From contig CAMAYR010000009.1 of NCBI GenBank assembly GCA_945862355.1, positions 1-41,846 of the forward strand: a stretch of DNA of 41,846 nucleotides, read 5' to 3'. The translations under genes and the position numbers were made by a program. Shown here piece after piece: positions 17,462-25,194 of this stretch; within the stretch, counting starts at the first letter, position 1; every line of letters starts with the position of its first letter. The DNA comes from Devosia equisanguinis. GTDB lineage: Bacteria; Pseudomonadota; Alphaproteobacteria; Rhizobiales; Hyphomicrobiaceae. The notes beneath the pieces were generated by a model. The model saw nothing but the letters and a program-made list of their open reading frames with translations. It was not told the DNA's origin and did no database searches.

Positions 17462-18412
17462 ATGAGCGATGAACGAACGCCGGCCGACATCTCCCCCCTC
17501 CTCGCGGGCCTCCTGGCCGGTGATCGCCGCGCCATTGCGCGCACCTGCACCTTGCTCGAGACCATGAAGCCCGGTGCGCTCGAGCTTATCGCTGCCCTCG
17601 CCCCTCGGCTCGGCCGCGCGCTCGTCACCGGCTTCACCGGTCCGCCAGGCGCGGGCAAGTCGACCCTGGTCAACGCCTATATCCGCCACCTTCGCACGAA
17701 GAACCGCAGGGTCGCGGTAATCGCTGTCGATCCCTCCAGCCCCGTCAGCGGTGGCGCCATTCTCGGCGACAGGGTCCGCATGACAGCCGCCGTCGAGGAC
17801 GACGGCGTGTTCGTTCGCGCACTCGCCTCGCGTGGCGCACTAGGCGGCCTTTCACCGGCTGCGGTGCGCATCATCGACGCTCTCGACGGCGCAGGCTTCG
17901 ACGACGTGCTGCTCGAGACGGTCGGCACCGGCCAGAGCGAGATCGACGTCGCCCAGGTGGCCGATGTCCGCGTCGTGATCGCCGCCCCCGGTCTCGGCGA
18001 CGACATCCAGGCAATGAAATCCGGTCACCTCGAGATCGCCGACGTCGTGGTCGTCAACAAGGGCGACTTGCCCGGCGCCGAGATCACGCGAACGCAGCTC
18101 TCAGCAACGCTTGGAATGCGCGCAGGCGGCCTGAGCTCGGTGCCGATCCTCAAGACGACCGCCACTACGGGCGACGGCATCGATGCGCTCGCCGCTGCGG
18201 TCGCGCGTGCCGCCGAGCCCCGGTTGGCAGCCGGCCCGGCAACGCGGCGGCGTCGGCGCGCCCGCTATCTGATCGCACGCGCCGCCGCCGAACTCGTCGC
18301 CGAGCGCATCCGCAGCGAGAGCACCGTCGATCTCGACCGCCTCGCCGACGAGGTCCTGCTCGGCAAGGCCCTCCCGGCCGAGGCCGCCGCCCGCTTTCTG
18401 GATCACGGATAG
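17462..18412 (+). CDS. meaB: MeaB/ArgK-type GTPase (methylmalonyl-CoA mutase chaperone)
   Basis: The 316-residue G3E-family GTPase protects and reactivates B12-dependent acyl-CoA mutases. It shows the P-loop GPPGAGKSTL, the DPSSPVSGGAILGDRVRM segment that is the MeaB signature, the switch II-like LLETVGTGQSE, and the guanine-specificity motif NKGD (usually NKAD in the family). A C-terminal helical dimerisation arm is present. Length matches MeaB. No mutase gene (mcm, scpA or icm) lies in the window, so its client is encoded elsewhere. It starts 52 bases after the DUF6600-like gene and has no same-strand gene downstream. Confidence 0.93.
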   Translation: MSDERTPADISPLLAGLLAGDRRAIARTCTLLETMKPGALELIAALAPRLGRALVTGFTGPPGAGKSTLVNAYIRHLRTKNRRVAVIAVDPSSPVSGGAILGDRVRMTAAVEDDGVFVRALASRGALGGLSPAAVRIIDALDGAGFDDVLLETVGTGQSEIDVAQVADVRVVIAAPGLGDDIQAMKSGHLEIADVVVVNKGDLPGAEITRTQLSATLGMRAGGLSSVPILKTTATTGDGIDALAAAVARAAEPRLAAGPATRRRRRARYLIARAAAELVAERIRSESTVDLDRLADEVLLGKALPAEAAARFLDHG

Positions 18413-18495
18413 CGCGAGCCGGAACCGGCAACGCCGGCACCCCTGAAGGAGCACCGGCGCCGAAAGCCAGCCCACGCGGTAATATCCGAGCTACC

Positions 18496-19368
18496 TCAGC
18501 CGATCATGTAGCTGCCGCCAGCCCGCTTGATCTTGTGCGCGAGGGCCCCACGGAAGTGGCACGGCACCAGCCAGCGATTATCGCTGGCGCAAGCCTCGAG
18601 GAACTTCCGCCGTGTCTCGCGCGCCTGCTGCTTGTCGGTGTCGAACCCGGTCGACAGGTCCGGATAGACGACCTGCAGCGGCGAGTGGATCGCATCGCCG
18701 ACGAAGAACGCGCGGTCGTTGCCGCGCGCAACGTCGAGACCGAGCTGGCCCGGCGTATGGCCCGGCAGCAGGCACAGCGACAGGCCCTTTGCGAGATCGT
18801 GCCCATCGTCGACCAGATCGCACGCCTTGGCTTCGACGATCGGGATCACGCTGTCGACGAGCGAGCCACCGCCGACCTCGGCCCGGTTCGGCTGCCCCAT
18901 CCAGAAGTCGAGTTCCTTGCGGCCGAACAGGTAGCGCGCCTTGGGGAAGGTCGGCACCCACTTGCCATTCTCGAGCTTGGTGTTCCAGCCTACGTGATCG
19001 ACATGCAGATGCGTGCAGAAGACGACGTCGATGTCCTCGGGCCTGAGGCCCAGCTTGGCGAGCTGACCGATGTAGTCCGTGCCCTCGCGCTTGTTGAAGA
19101 ACGGTCGCGTCGGACGCTCCTTGTGCTCGCCCACGCAGGCATCGACCAGAATGTTGCGGCCGTCCACTTCCAGCACCATCGTCTGCACGACGAGGCGGAT
19201 CTTGTTGCCCGTCAGCCAAGTCGGCTCGAGCCAGCTCCGGTGCGCGTCCACCTCCTCCGCCTTTGCGTCTGGGAAGATGAAGTTGACGTCCATCTCATAG
19301 GGGTCAAGGTCGACCACCGCGCGCACGCGGATGTCCCCGATCATCATGCTGGTCGCAGTCTCAGCCAT
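18496..19368 (-). CDS. MBL-fold metallo-hydrolase
   Basis: The 290-residue protein belongs to the metallo-beta-lactamase fold, resembling the AttM/AiiB lactonase-like group. The dizinc motif is H120-L-H122-V-D124-H125, followed by PGHTPGQLGL and GDAIHSPLQ, which supply the further metal ligands, and a late PCHFRG histidine. Members of this group hydrolyse lactones, esters or thioesters. No signal peptide is present, so it is cytoplasmic. The ORF frame runs to 20031, but GGAG six bases upstream selects the ATG at 19368; an ATG at 19374 overlapping the racemase stop as ATGA is the alternative. It is the last gene of the PPOX, racemase, MBL run. Confidence 0.88.
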   Translation of the reverse strand: MAETATSMMIGDIRVRAVVDLDPYEMDVNFIFPDAKAEEVDAHRSWLEPTWLTGNKIRLVVQTMVLEVDGRNILVDACVGEHKERPTRPFFNKREGTDYIGQLAKLGLRPEDIDVVFCTHLHVDHVGWNTKLENGKWVPTFPKARYLFGRKELDFWMGQPNRAEVGGGSLVDSVIPIVEAKACDLVDDGHDLAKGLSLCLLPGHTPGQLGLDVARGNDRAFFVGDAIHSPLQVVYPDLSTGFDTDKQQARETRRKFLEACASDNRWLVPCHFRGALAHKIKRAGGSYMIG

Positions 19369-19370
19369 CT

Positions 19371-20120
19371 TCATCTCCGTTGGAACAGCGCCCCGAGGCG
19401 CGGGATTGGATCGTCTATGCCAGCACGCCTTAGCGCGGCCCACAAGGTCGCCTGATTGGACGTGATCACCGGCACACGCAAGCGCTGCTCGAGGCTCTCG
19501 TGCAGTAGCAGCGTGGGAAAATCGGTGCAGGTCACGAGGCAGGCCTCCGAGCCCTCGCGAAATGTCGCGCAAACGTGGGCCTCTACCCGCTCGAGCGGTG
19601 TCTCCGCGATCAACGGATAATCGACCGGCCCATTGGCCCCGAGGCCGAGCCCCGCGATGGCGAGCGTCTCGATGCCATTCACCGCAAGAAACTCCCGCTC
19701 GTGATCGTTGAGCGCGTCGTGATAGGGCGTCGAGATGGAAACCCGCCGCGCGCCCAGCGCCTCCAGCGCATCCACGATCGCGGCCGCCGTGGTCACCAGC
19801 GGCACGCCCGTCGCCGCCTCGACCTCGCGCGCGAGCGAGTGCCGCGGATTGACCATCGAGCCCGCCGTGCAAGCATAGGCGACGACATCGACGCGCGCCT
19901 GCGCCAGCTCGGTGACCTTCGCTGAAATGTCGGCGACCAGCGCCCGCCGCCCCACCTCGCTCGCGTGGTCGAGATGGATCGGCATTCGGACCACGTGATG
20001 CGTGACGCCGTCGGGCAGCACGCGCGCCCACTCCGCCTCGTTGACCGTGTTGGTCGGCGGCACGATGAGGCCGATTTTCGCACGGAAGGAGTAGGCCGAC
20101 TTGTGGCGACGAGGTGTCAT
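19371..20120 (-). CDS. Asp/Glu racemase superfamily protein, maleate isomerase-like
   Basis: The 249-residue protein has the two-domain racemase fold with both catalytic cysteines, C84 in AYACTAGS and C198 in LVTCTDFPT, and an early PPTNTVNE substrate loop. These features fit maleate cis-trans isomerase and arylmalonate decarboxylase relatives, which use one or both cysteines on small dicarboxylates. Because both cysteines are present, isomerase or racemase chemistry is more likely than decarboxylation. The ORF frame extends to 20186, inside the PPOX gene; the ATG at 20120 lies ten bases after the PPOX stop and gives a family-like N-terminus. It is tightly linked to the MBL hydrolase downstream. 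Confidence 0.85.
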   Translation of the reverse strand: MTPRRHKSAYSFRAKIGLIVPPTNTVNEAEWARVLPDGVTHHVVRMPIHLDHASEVGRRALVADISAKVTELAQARVDVVAYACTAGSMVNPRHSLAREVEAATGVPLVTTAAAIVDALEALGARRVSISTPYHDALNDHEREFLAVNGIETLAIAGLGLGANGPVDYPLIAETPLERVEAHVCATFREGSEACLVTCTDFPTLLLHESLEQRLRVPVITSNQATLWAALRRAGIDDPIPRLGALFQRR

Positions 20121-20130
20121 CGAGCCCGCA

Positions 20131-20556
20131 CTACATGATCGGCTTGCCGCGCACATCGGCGGCGCGCGTGATCTTGACGAGAACACCGAGCCCCGTGTCC
20201 GCGCCGACGTGCTCCTGCTCGCGCTTCGTCAGCCTGGCGAAAATGGCATCGTGGATTGGACCGGTCTCGTGCAGCTCCGCCGTCCCCCAGAAACGCAGAA
20301 ACCCGGACTCCAGCAACCCCTCCCGCTGCACCTGGAAGTTCGCGTACATCACGCTCACCCGCCGGTCGTGCCCGAGGTTTTCGAGCGCCCCCTTCTTCGA
20401 GCGCTCCCCATAAGCGAGATGATCGTCGTCGAACACCAGCATGCTGCCCTTGGGGCTGATGTTCGGTCCGTCCGGCCCCGTCGTCGCCAGGAGGCACGGA
20501 TAGCCGTCATCCCAGGCGTTGTTGATGAGCCGCTTGACCGTTTCGCTCAGTGCCAT
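20131..20556 (-). CDS. Pyridoxamine 5'-phosphate oxidase-family flavin protein
   Basis: The 141-residue protein shows the split-barrel flavin-binding fold of the PPOX family: LLATTGPDGPNISPKGSM is the first strand pair, LAYGERSKKGALENL the FMN phosphate region, and VSVMYANF and RFWGTAEL later strands. It is much shorter than true PdxH (about 215 residues) and lacks its C-terminal part, so it is more likely an FMN- or F420-type reductase or binding protein than a vitamin B6 enzyme. It is first in the tight PPOX, racemase, MBL run and lies 196 bases downstream of the ThDP enzyme on the same strand. Confidence 0.83.
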   Translation of the reverse strand: MALSETVKRLINNAWDDGYPCLLATTGPDGPNISPKGSMLVFDDDHLAYGERSKKGALENLGHDRRVSVMYANFQVQREGLLESGFLRFWGTAELHETGPIHDAIFARLTKREQEHVGADTGLGVLVKITRAADVRGKPIM

Positions 20557-20685
20557 GTCAATTGCCTTGCGTATCGCAGAAATATCGGCCGCGGATTGAC
20601 CCGCTTCAGTCGATGCTACCCGGCTGCCACCACGGATGCCAGCTCGAACCTCCGCACGATCGTGGGCACGATCATGGAGCGACCA

Positions 20686-20722
20686 CGAAACGCGACCCGA
20701 CCTCCGATCGGATCGCGTTTCG
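20686..20722. other. Intergenic inverted repeat downstream of ThDP enzyme gene
   Basis: Perfect 10-bp arms CGAAACGCGA and TCGCGTTTCG are separated by 17 bases that themselves form CCGA/TCGG. It lies between the ThDP gene stop (20753, minus) and the PPOX start (20556). There is no T-run on either strand, so it may be a weak terminator, an mRNA-processing hairpin or an operator. Confidence 0.45.
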
Positions 20723-20752
20723 CACTACCACCGGCTGCTCGGAAAGCCGACC

Positions 20753-22489
20753 TCACTCTCCGCCCGCATTGGTATCGACCGCGCAAACCACATTGAGCAG
20801 CGCCTGCCGCTTCTCGACCGTGACGGCCTTCATCGCCCGCTCGAGCGCCGGCAACATCTGCTCGGGATCGGTAACCTGCTCGCCGTAGCCACCCGACACC
20901 TCGACGACTTTGTCGTAGCGCTGCTCGACATTGAAATAGGTCAGCGGTGCGTTGTTGGACTTCGCCGCATAGCCGTCCGGGTTGAGCCCAAGCGTGGCGC
21001 CGCGCACGGCCTGCCAGCGCTGGTTGTTGAACACCACCCACAGGATCGGCAGTTGCTGCTCGGCCGACACGTAGTGTGCCGATACCGGCACGTTGAACAT
21101 GTAGGCGCCGTCTCCCAGCGTGCCGATCACGAGCTGATCGGGAGCCGCGAGCTTCGCGCCGAGCGCCACGCCCATGCCGTGACCAAGCCCCGAGGCCGCA
21201 CCCGCGTTCAGCACCATGCACGGCCGGTCGACGTCGAGATACTGCGTCTGCAGCGGCGATTCCTTGATGACGATCGCGTCCTTGGTGCGCACCTGATTGA
21301 TGCAGTGCGAGATCCATGCTGGCGCGATCGGGCTCGAGCCCTTGGAGGCCTGCAGCTTCTTGGCCCAGTTCTCCTCGAGCCGCGCGTGATGCGCTGCCAC
21401 CTCGGCCCTCCGCTTTTCGATACGTACCGCGTTCGTTTTGGCAGGCCCCGCCATTGCCGCATCGAGCATCCGAAGGCCCAGATCGCTCGCGCACGCCATA
21501 GAGATATCGGCGGGGAACCCGCGCACCGGCACGAACGCGTACATCGGGTCGGGAGCCATGTGGATGACCTTGCACTCTTCGCTCGGCTTGACCTTCGAGG
21601 GCAGCCACGGCACTGCACAGTCGAACACGAGGATCGCATCTGCAGCCTTGACGTAGGCATCGGGATTGCCGCCTGCCATCATGGAATGATGTGTCGGCAT
21701 TGCGATATAGCGATTGCGATACTCCACGACCGGGATGCCATAGTGCTCCGCCAGCGCCGTCAGCGCCGGCATCACGCCAGGGTTGCGCCCGCCCCAGTTG
21801 GTGATGATCACCGGGTTCTGCGCCTTGGCCAGAATGCTCGCCGCCTCCTCGAGCGCCTCCGGCGACGGCGCGGACGGCGAAGCGGGCTTCATACGGCTCG
21901 GGCTCGTGTAGGTGAACTCGTCCAACTCGACCGACAGCACCTCGCGCGGCAGCGACAGGTAGACTGGCCCCTTGGGGTCCGACATCGACAGCGTGATCAT
22001 CCGATCCACAATCGTCTCGAGCTGCTGGGCGTTCCGCAGCTCATAGTCCCACTTCGCCGCCTCGCGCGTCATGCCCGCCTGGTCGTACATCTCCTGCGTC
22101 CAGTGACTATCGAGCGAGCGATGCCCCGTGAGCCCTTCCGCGTTGGTCGGCGTCCGCCCGGCCGTGAACAGCATCGGCACCTGCCCGCGGGCAGCGTTGA
22201 GCAGGCCGTTCATGGCGTTCGCTGTGCCGACATTGACGTGATGCATGGTGAGCTGCGGCCGCCCCGAAACGAGATAATGGCCGATCGCCATGTGCTGGGC
22301 GGTATTCTCGTGCGGGCATGTCACTGGCTTCGGATGCGGCAACCCCAGCGCCTGCGCCTTGGCAAGCGCCTCGATGATCGGCGCGAAATCCGTGCCGGCG
22401 TTGGCAAACAGGTAGTCCACGCCGCGATCGGCCAGCAGCGCCAGATAGGCGTCCGACACCGTCACGTTCTTCAAGGTCTTCTTGGGCAT
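20753..22489 (-). CDS. Thiamine-diphosphate-dependent enzyme (acetolactate synthase-like)
   Basis: The 578-residue protein has the three ThDP-enzyme domains. The catalytic glutamate E61 lies in CPHENTAQHMA, a central domain spans roughly residues 210-340, and the ThDP/Mg motif GDGAYMFN...NNQRW sits near residues 457-485. HENTA and GDG are conserved in benzoylformate decarboxylase, oxalyl-CoA decarboxylase, sulfoacetaldehyde acetyltransferase and acetolactate synthase, all acting on 2-oxo acids. No regulatory subunit gene (ilvH/ilvN) is adjacent, which argues against a biosynthetic acetolactate synthase. The start at 22489 has GGAG nine bases upstream; the frame track adds 27 unlikely residues. 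It precedes the PPOX, racemase, MBL genes on the same strand. Confidence 0.87.
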   Translation of the reverse strand: MPKKTLKNVTVSDAYLALLADRGVDYLFANAGTDFAPIIEALAKAQALGLPHPKPVTCPHENTAQHMAIGHYLVSGRPQLTMHHVNVGTANAMNGLLNAARGQVPMLFTAGRTPTNAEGLTGHRSLDSHWTQEMYDQAGMTREAAKWDYELRNAQQLETIVDRMITLSMSDPKGPVYLSLPREVLSVELDEFTYTSPSRMKPASPSAPSPEALEEAASILAKAQNPVIITNWGGRNPGVMPALTALAEHYGIPVVEYRNRYIAMPTHHSMMAGGNPDAYVKAADAILVFDCAVPWLPSKVKPSEECKVIHMAPDPMYAFVPVRGFPADISMACASDLGLRMLDAAMAGPAKTNAVRIEKRRAEVAAHHARLEENWAKKLQASKGSSPIAPAWISHCINQVRTKDAIVIKESPLQTQYLDVDRPCMVLNAGAASGLGHGMGVALGAKLAAPDQLVIGTLGDGAYMFNVPVSAHYVSAEQQLPILWVVFNNQRWQAVRGATLGLNPDGYAAKSNNAPLTYFNVEQRYDKVVEVSGGYGEQVTDPEQMLPALERAMKAVTVEKRQALLNVVCAVDTNAGGE

Positions 22490-22586
22490 CAGGCGCTCTC
22501 CCGTCGGTTTCGATCGAATTGAACGCCATCTTGTGGCGTCACGGCTACACTGGCAACCCCTGGACGCCACACCCCCAGAAGGAGGC

Positions 22587-22606
22587 CCAGACGGCGGCCC
22601 GTCTGG
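22587..22606. other. Perfect 8-bp hairpin between two minus-strand genes
   Basis: CCAGACGG CGGC CCGTCTGG lies 41 bases after the methyltransferase stop and about 100 bases before the ThDP start (minus strand). A third AGACGG copy follows at 22615-22620. No T-run is present on either strand, so a terminator role is only possible, not shown. Confidence 0.45.
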
Positions 22607-22647
22607 ACGGAGACAGACGGCGAGTACCTGACGCCGTGGTCCACTTG

Positions 22648-23562
22648 CTATTCGGGCTTCCCAGCCGATCGTTCCCGCACGCCCAACACGACGGCGAGGC
22701 TCGTCGTGGCGCTGCCGGGGGCGAGCGGCTTCTGTTGGCTGTCGTGCGGGGACCAGCCGGTCATGGAGATGATTTCGAATGTCGCTTTCACGCGGCCGTC
22801 CGGTGTCGAGAAACGCTCGGCGTAGATCTCGGCGGCGCGCATCAGCGTGGTGCGGGCAAGCGGGGTGCGGCGGCGGGCTGCGAGCGCATTGGTAGCACCC
22901 ATGCCGCGCAATTCGCGCATCAGGTCGAACGGCGTGGCATAGGTGACGGTCAACGCATCTGCGTCGGCTACGGGCAGCGCAAAGCCTGCGCGCTGGAGGA
23001 GGGCGCCGGCGTCGCGCACATCGGCGAACGGAGCGACGCGTGGGGAGGCTCCGCCCTCGATCTCAGCCTCGGCGGCGAGGAATGCCTCGCGCAATTCGGT
23101 CAAGGTTGCACCGCCCAGCATGACGCCGAGAAACAGGCCATCGGGCTTCAATGCACGACGGATCTGCAAGAGCGCGCCCGGTACGTCGTTGACGTGCTGC
23201 AACGTGAGGGGGGCGACGACGAGATCGAGGGTTTCAGCGCGGAACGGCAGCAATTCCTCGTCGGCGAGCGCGCGGGGACCATCGCAGCGGGCGAGCAGGG
23301 CCGGGGCGCTCTCGGCTTCGATCACGAGCCGAATGGAGGGCAACGCACGCAGGCGGCGTCCGACGATGCCGTGATGCGCGCCGAGCACGAGCGTCACCTC
23401 GAAAGTACGGCGCACGACGGCGAGGCGGTCGGCTAAGTCGTCGGCCACGTGCGCCAGCAGGAAATCGTGGCGATCAGCGCACGCGGCTGCGCGGTCGCGA
23501 CGTCGGACGAGGAGGGCTCGGTCGAAGACGATCGGGGCGGTGGGCGGTTGGGGAGAGCGCAT
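22648..23562 (-). CDS. SAM-dependent methyltransferase, BioC/NDUFAF5-like
   Basis: The 304-residue protein begins with FDRALLVRRRDRAA, the N-terminal signature shared by BioC and the NDUFAF5 complex I assembly factor family, and has a class I methyltransferase core. LVVAPLTLQHVNDVPGALLQIRRALKPDGLFLGVMLGG covers motifs IV-VI. The SAM-binding glycine motif is unusual: VTLVLGAHHGIVG replaces the common LDLGCGTG. In alphaproteobacteria this family is a widespread housekeeping gene; NDUFAF5 hydroxylates an arginine of a complex I subunit in mitochondria, but I cannot assign that activity here. The start at 23562 fits the family N-terminus. No cotranscribed neighbour is obvious. Confidence 0.82.
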   Translation of the reverse strand: MRSPQPPTAPIVFDRALLVRRRDRAAACADRHDFLLAHVADDLADRLAVVRRTFEVTLVLGAHHGIVGRRLRALPSIRLVIEAESAPALLARCDGPRALADEELLPFRAETLDLVVAPLTLQHVNDVPGALLQIRRALKPDGLFLGVMLGGATLTELREAFLAAEAEIEGGASPRVAPFADVRDAGALLQRAGFALPVADADALTVTYATPFDLMRELRGMGATNALAARRRTPLARTTLMRAAEIYAERFSTPDGRVKATFEIISMTGWSPHDSQQKPLAPGSATTSLAVVLGVRERSAGKPE

Positions 23563-23709
23563 GGGTTCAGTCTACAGGTCGATAGGGCTGCCGTCGCCTT
23601 TCAACACGCCGCGCATGGCCGGTGGCTGGTAGCTGATGGCAGTGACTTGCCGGCCGAGCGCGCTCGGGGCACAGTTCTCGCGGAACCATTGATGGAGAAA
23701 CAAGTCACA

Positions 23710-24702
23710 ATGAAGCGAATTCCGCTGAGCCTTTCCGTCTGCAACTACGATCGCACCGCGGCGCTGTTCGATGGGCGCGTGACGATGGAAGGCGTCGATC
23801 TCAACCCGGTGGCGCTGGAGCCGGAAGAATCGTTCCACCGCGCCTTCAAATACCGCGAGTTCGACGTCTCCGAGCTGTCGCTGTCGAGCCATACGCTGTC
23901 GGTGGCGCGCGGTGACAATCACTACGTGGGCATCCCCGCATACGTCTCGCGGTTGTTCCGGCATTCTAGCCTCTACATCCGCACCGACCGGGGCATCAAG
24001 TCGCCGGCCGACTTGCGCGGCAGGATCGTCGGATTGCCCGAGTACCAGATGACGGCCAACGTCTGGCTCCGCGGTATCATTACTGACGAGTACGGCGTGC
24101 ATCCCCGCGAGATAAAGTGGCGCAACGGCGGGCTCGAGGAGCCGGGCCGGGAGGAGCGCACCAAGATCAAGCTGCCCGACGACGTCGAGCTGAAGGCGAT
24201 CCCGACGGATCGGACGCTTTCCGACATGCTGGAGAAGGGCGAAATCGACGCGCTGCTCGCCGCGCGTGCGCCCTCGTGCTTCCTGCGCGGTGCGCCGAAC
24301 GTCGATCGGATGTGGCCGGACTACCCGAAGGTGGAGGAGGCCTATTTCAAGAAGACGGGGGTATTCCCGATCATGCACATCATGGGCGTGCGGAAATCCC
24401 TGGCCGAGGCGCATCCGTGGCTGCCGGTGAGCATCTTCAAGGCGTTCATCAAGGCGAAAGAACTCTGCACGCACGAAATGGGGCAGATTGGCCACCTGTT
24501 CTCGTCGCTGCCGTGGAGCGTCTACGAGCATGAGCGGCTGCAGCGCGAGATGGGCAGGGACTACTGGAGCTACGGGCTCGAGGCGAACCACAAGGTGCTC
24601 GACATGCTGACGCGCTATTCATACGAGCACGGGCTGTCGTCGCGCAAGGTAGCGCCGGAAGAACTGTTCTGGCCCGCGACGCACGACCTGTCGAAGATTT
24701 GA
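23710..24702 (+). CDS. 4,5-dihydroxyphthalate decarboxylase-like protein
   Basis: The 330-residue protein matches the family that includes Pht5 4,5-dihydroxyphthalate decarboxylase and has a periplasmic-binding-protein-like two-lobe fold: LSLSVCNYDRTAALFDGRV, then a FDVSELSLSSH segment, DLRGRIVGLPEYQMTANVWLRG and a GEIDALLAARAP segment. There is no signal peptide, which fits a cytoplasmic enzyme rather than a transporter receptor. Many members are annotated as ABC substrate-binding proteins, so function is not certain. The ORF frame begins at 23449, overlapping the divergent methyltransferase; the ATG at 23710 gives the proper family start, with 23692 as an alternative. A 19-bp tandem duplication sits at its stop codon. 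Confidence 0.78.
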   Translation: MKRIPLSLSVCNYDRTAALFDGRVTMEGVDLNPVALEPEESFHRAFKYREFDVSELSLSSHTLSVARGDNHYVGIPAYVSRLFRHSSLYIRTDRGIKSPADLRGRIVGLPEYQMTANVWLRGIITDEYGVHPREIKWRNGGLEEPGREERTKIKLPDDVELKAIPTDRTLSDMLEKGEIDALLAARAPSCFLRGAPNVDRMWPDYPKVEEAYFKKTGVFPIMHIMGVRKSLAEAHPWLPVSIFKAFIKAKELCTHEMGQIGHLFSSLPWSVYEHERLQREMGRDYWSYGLEANHKVLDMLTRYSYEHGLSSRKVAPEELFWPATHDLSKI

Positions 24703-24721
24703 CGACCTGTCGAAGACTTGA
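24684..24721 (+). repeat. 19-bp tandem duplication spanning the stop codon
   Basis: CGACCTGTCGAAGATTTGA (24684-24702) is followed at once by CGACCTGTCGAAGACTTGA (24703-24721), one mismatch. The first copy encodes the protein end DLSKI and its TGA; the second is non-coding. Confidence 0.9.
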
Positions 24722-24734
24722 CCAAATGGCACGC

Positions 24735-24755
24735 GGCCTCGCCTTCGGCGAGGCC
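24735..24755. terminator. GC-rich hairpin between convergent genes
   Basis: A perfect 9-bp stem GGCCTCGCC / GGCGAGGCC with a TTC loop lies between the decarboxylase-like gene (plus) and the TusA-like gene (minus). It has no clear T-run, so bidirectional termination is plausible but unproven. Confidence 0.5.
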
Positions 24756-24795
24756 GATGTCACTTGCGATACGCGCGGCTCGCAATCAGCGAGGT

Positions 24796-25023
24796 TCAGG
24801 CCGCGCGCTTGAGCAGGAAGCGGTAGACGCCGCCGGACTCAGAATGCTCCAGGAGTTCGTGGCCGGTCTGGCGAGCGAAGGCCTGGAAGTCGGCAACCGC
24901 GCCGGGATCGGTAGCGAGAATTTCGAGCGTGCCGCCAACCGGCACCTCGCCGATGGCCTTCTTGGCCTTGAGGATGGGAATGGGGCAGTTCGCGCCCTTG
25001 GTATCGATGGTCTTGTCTGCCAT
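24796..25023 (-). CDS. TusA/SirA-family sulfur carrier
   Basis: The 75-residue protein has the TusA fold and its signature CPIPILKAKKAI, with the active cysteine C13 in the C-P-x-P motif. TusA-family proteins accept persulfide sulfur from cysteine desulfurases and pass it on for tRNA thiolation, molybdenum cofactor or sulfur oxidation; paralogues have different partners, so the symbol is left empty. Length is normal. The gene is convergent with the decarboxylase-like gene and divergent from rimK, with no operon partner on its strand. Confidence 0.92.
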   Translation of the reverse strand: MADKTIDTKGANCPIPILKAKKAIGEVPVGGTLEILATDPGAVADFQAFARQTGHELLEHSESGGVYRFLLKRAA

Positions 25024-25194
25024 GCTCGTTTCCTCCTCGCCCGTATTACCGATGCCAATATTCCAACATGCGAAAGTGTCTATATCTCAACCCATGCGGC
25101 ACGTCGATAGTTTGCAGGCCGCATCTTTGCCCGCGCACTCAGATGGCCTATCAGGCGGGATCGCCGTCACGTGATGATCCTGCCGGAGCCACCA

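Noticed and set aside
20636-22522. 628-residue plus-strand ORF
   Set aside because: Shadow of the ThDP enzyme; Arg/His/Leu-rich with no recognisable motif.
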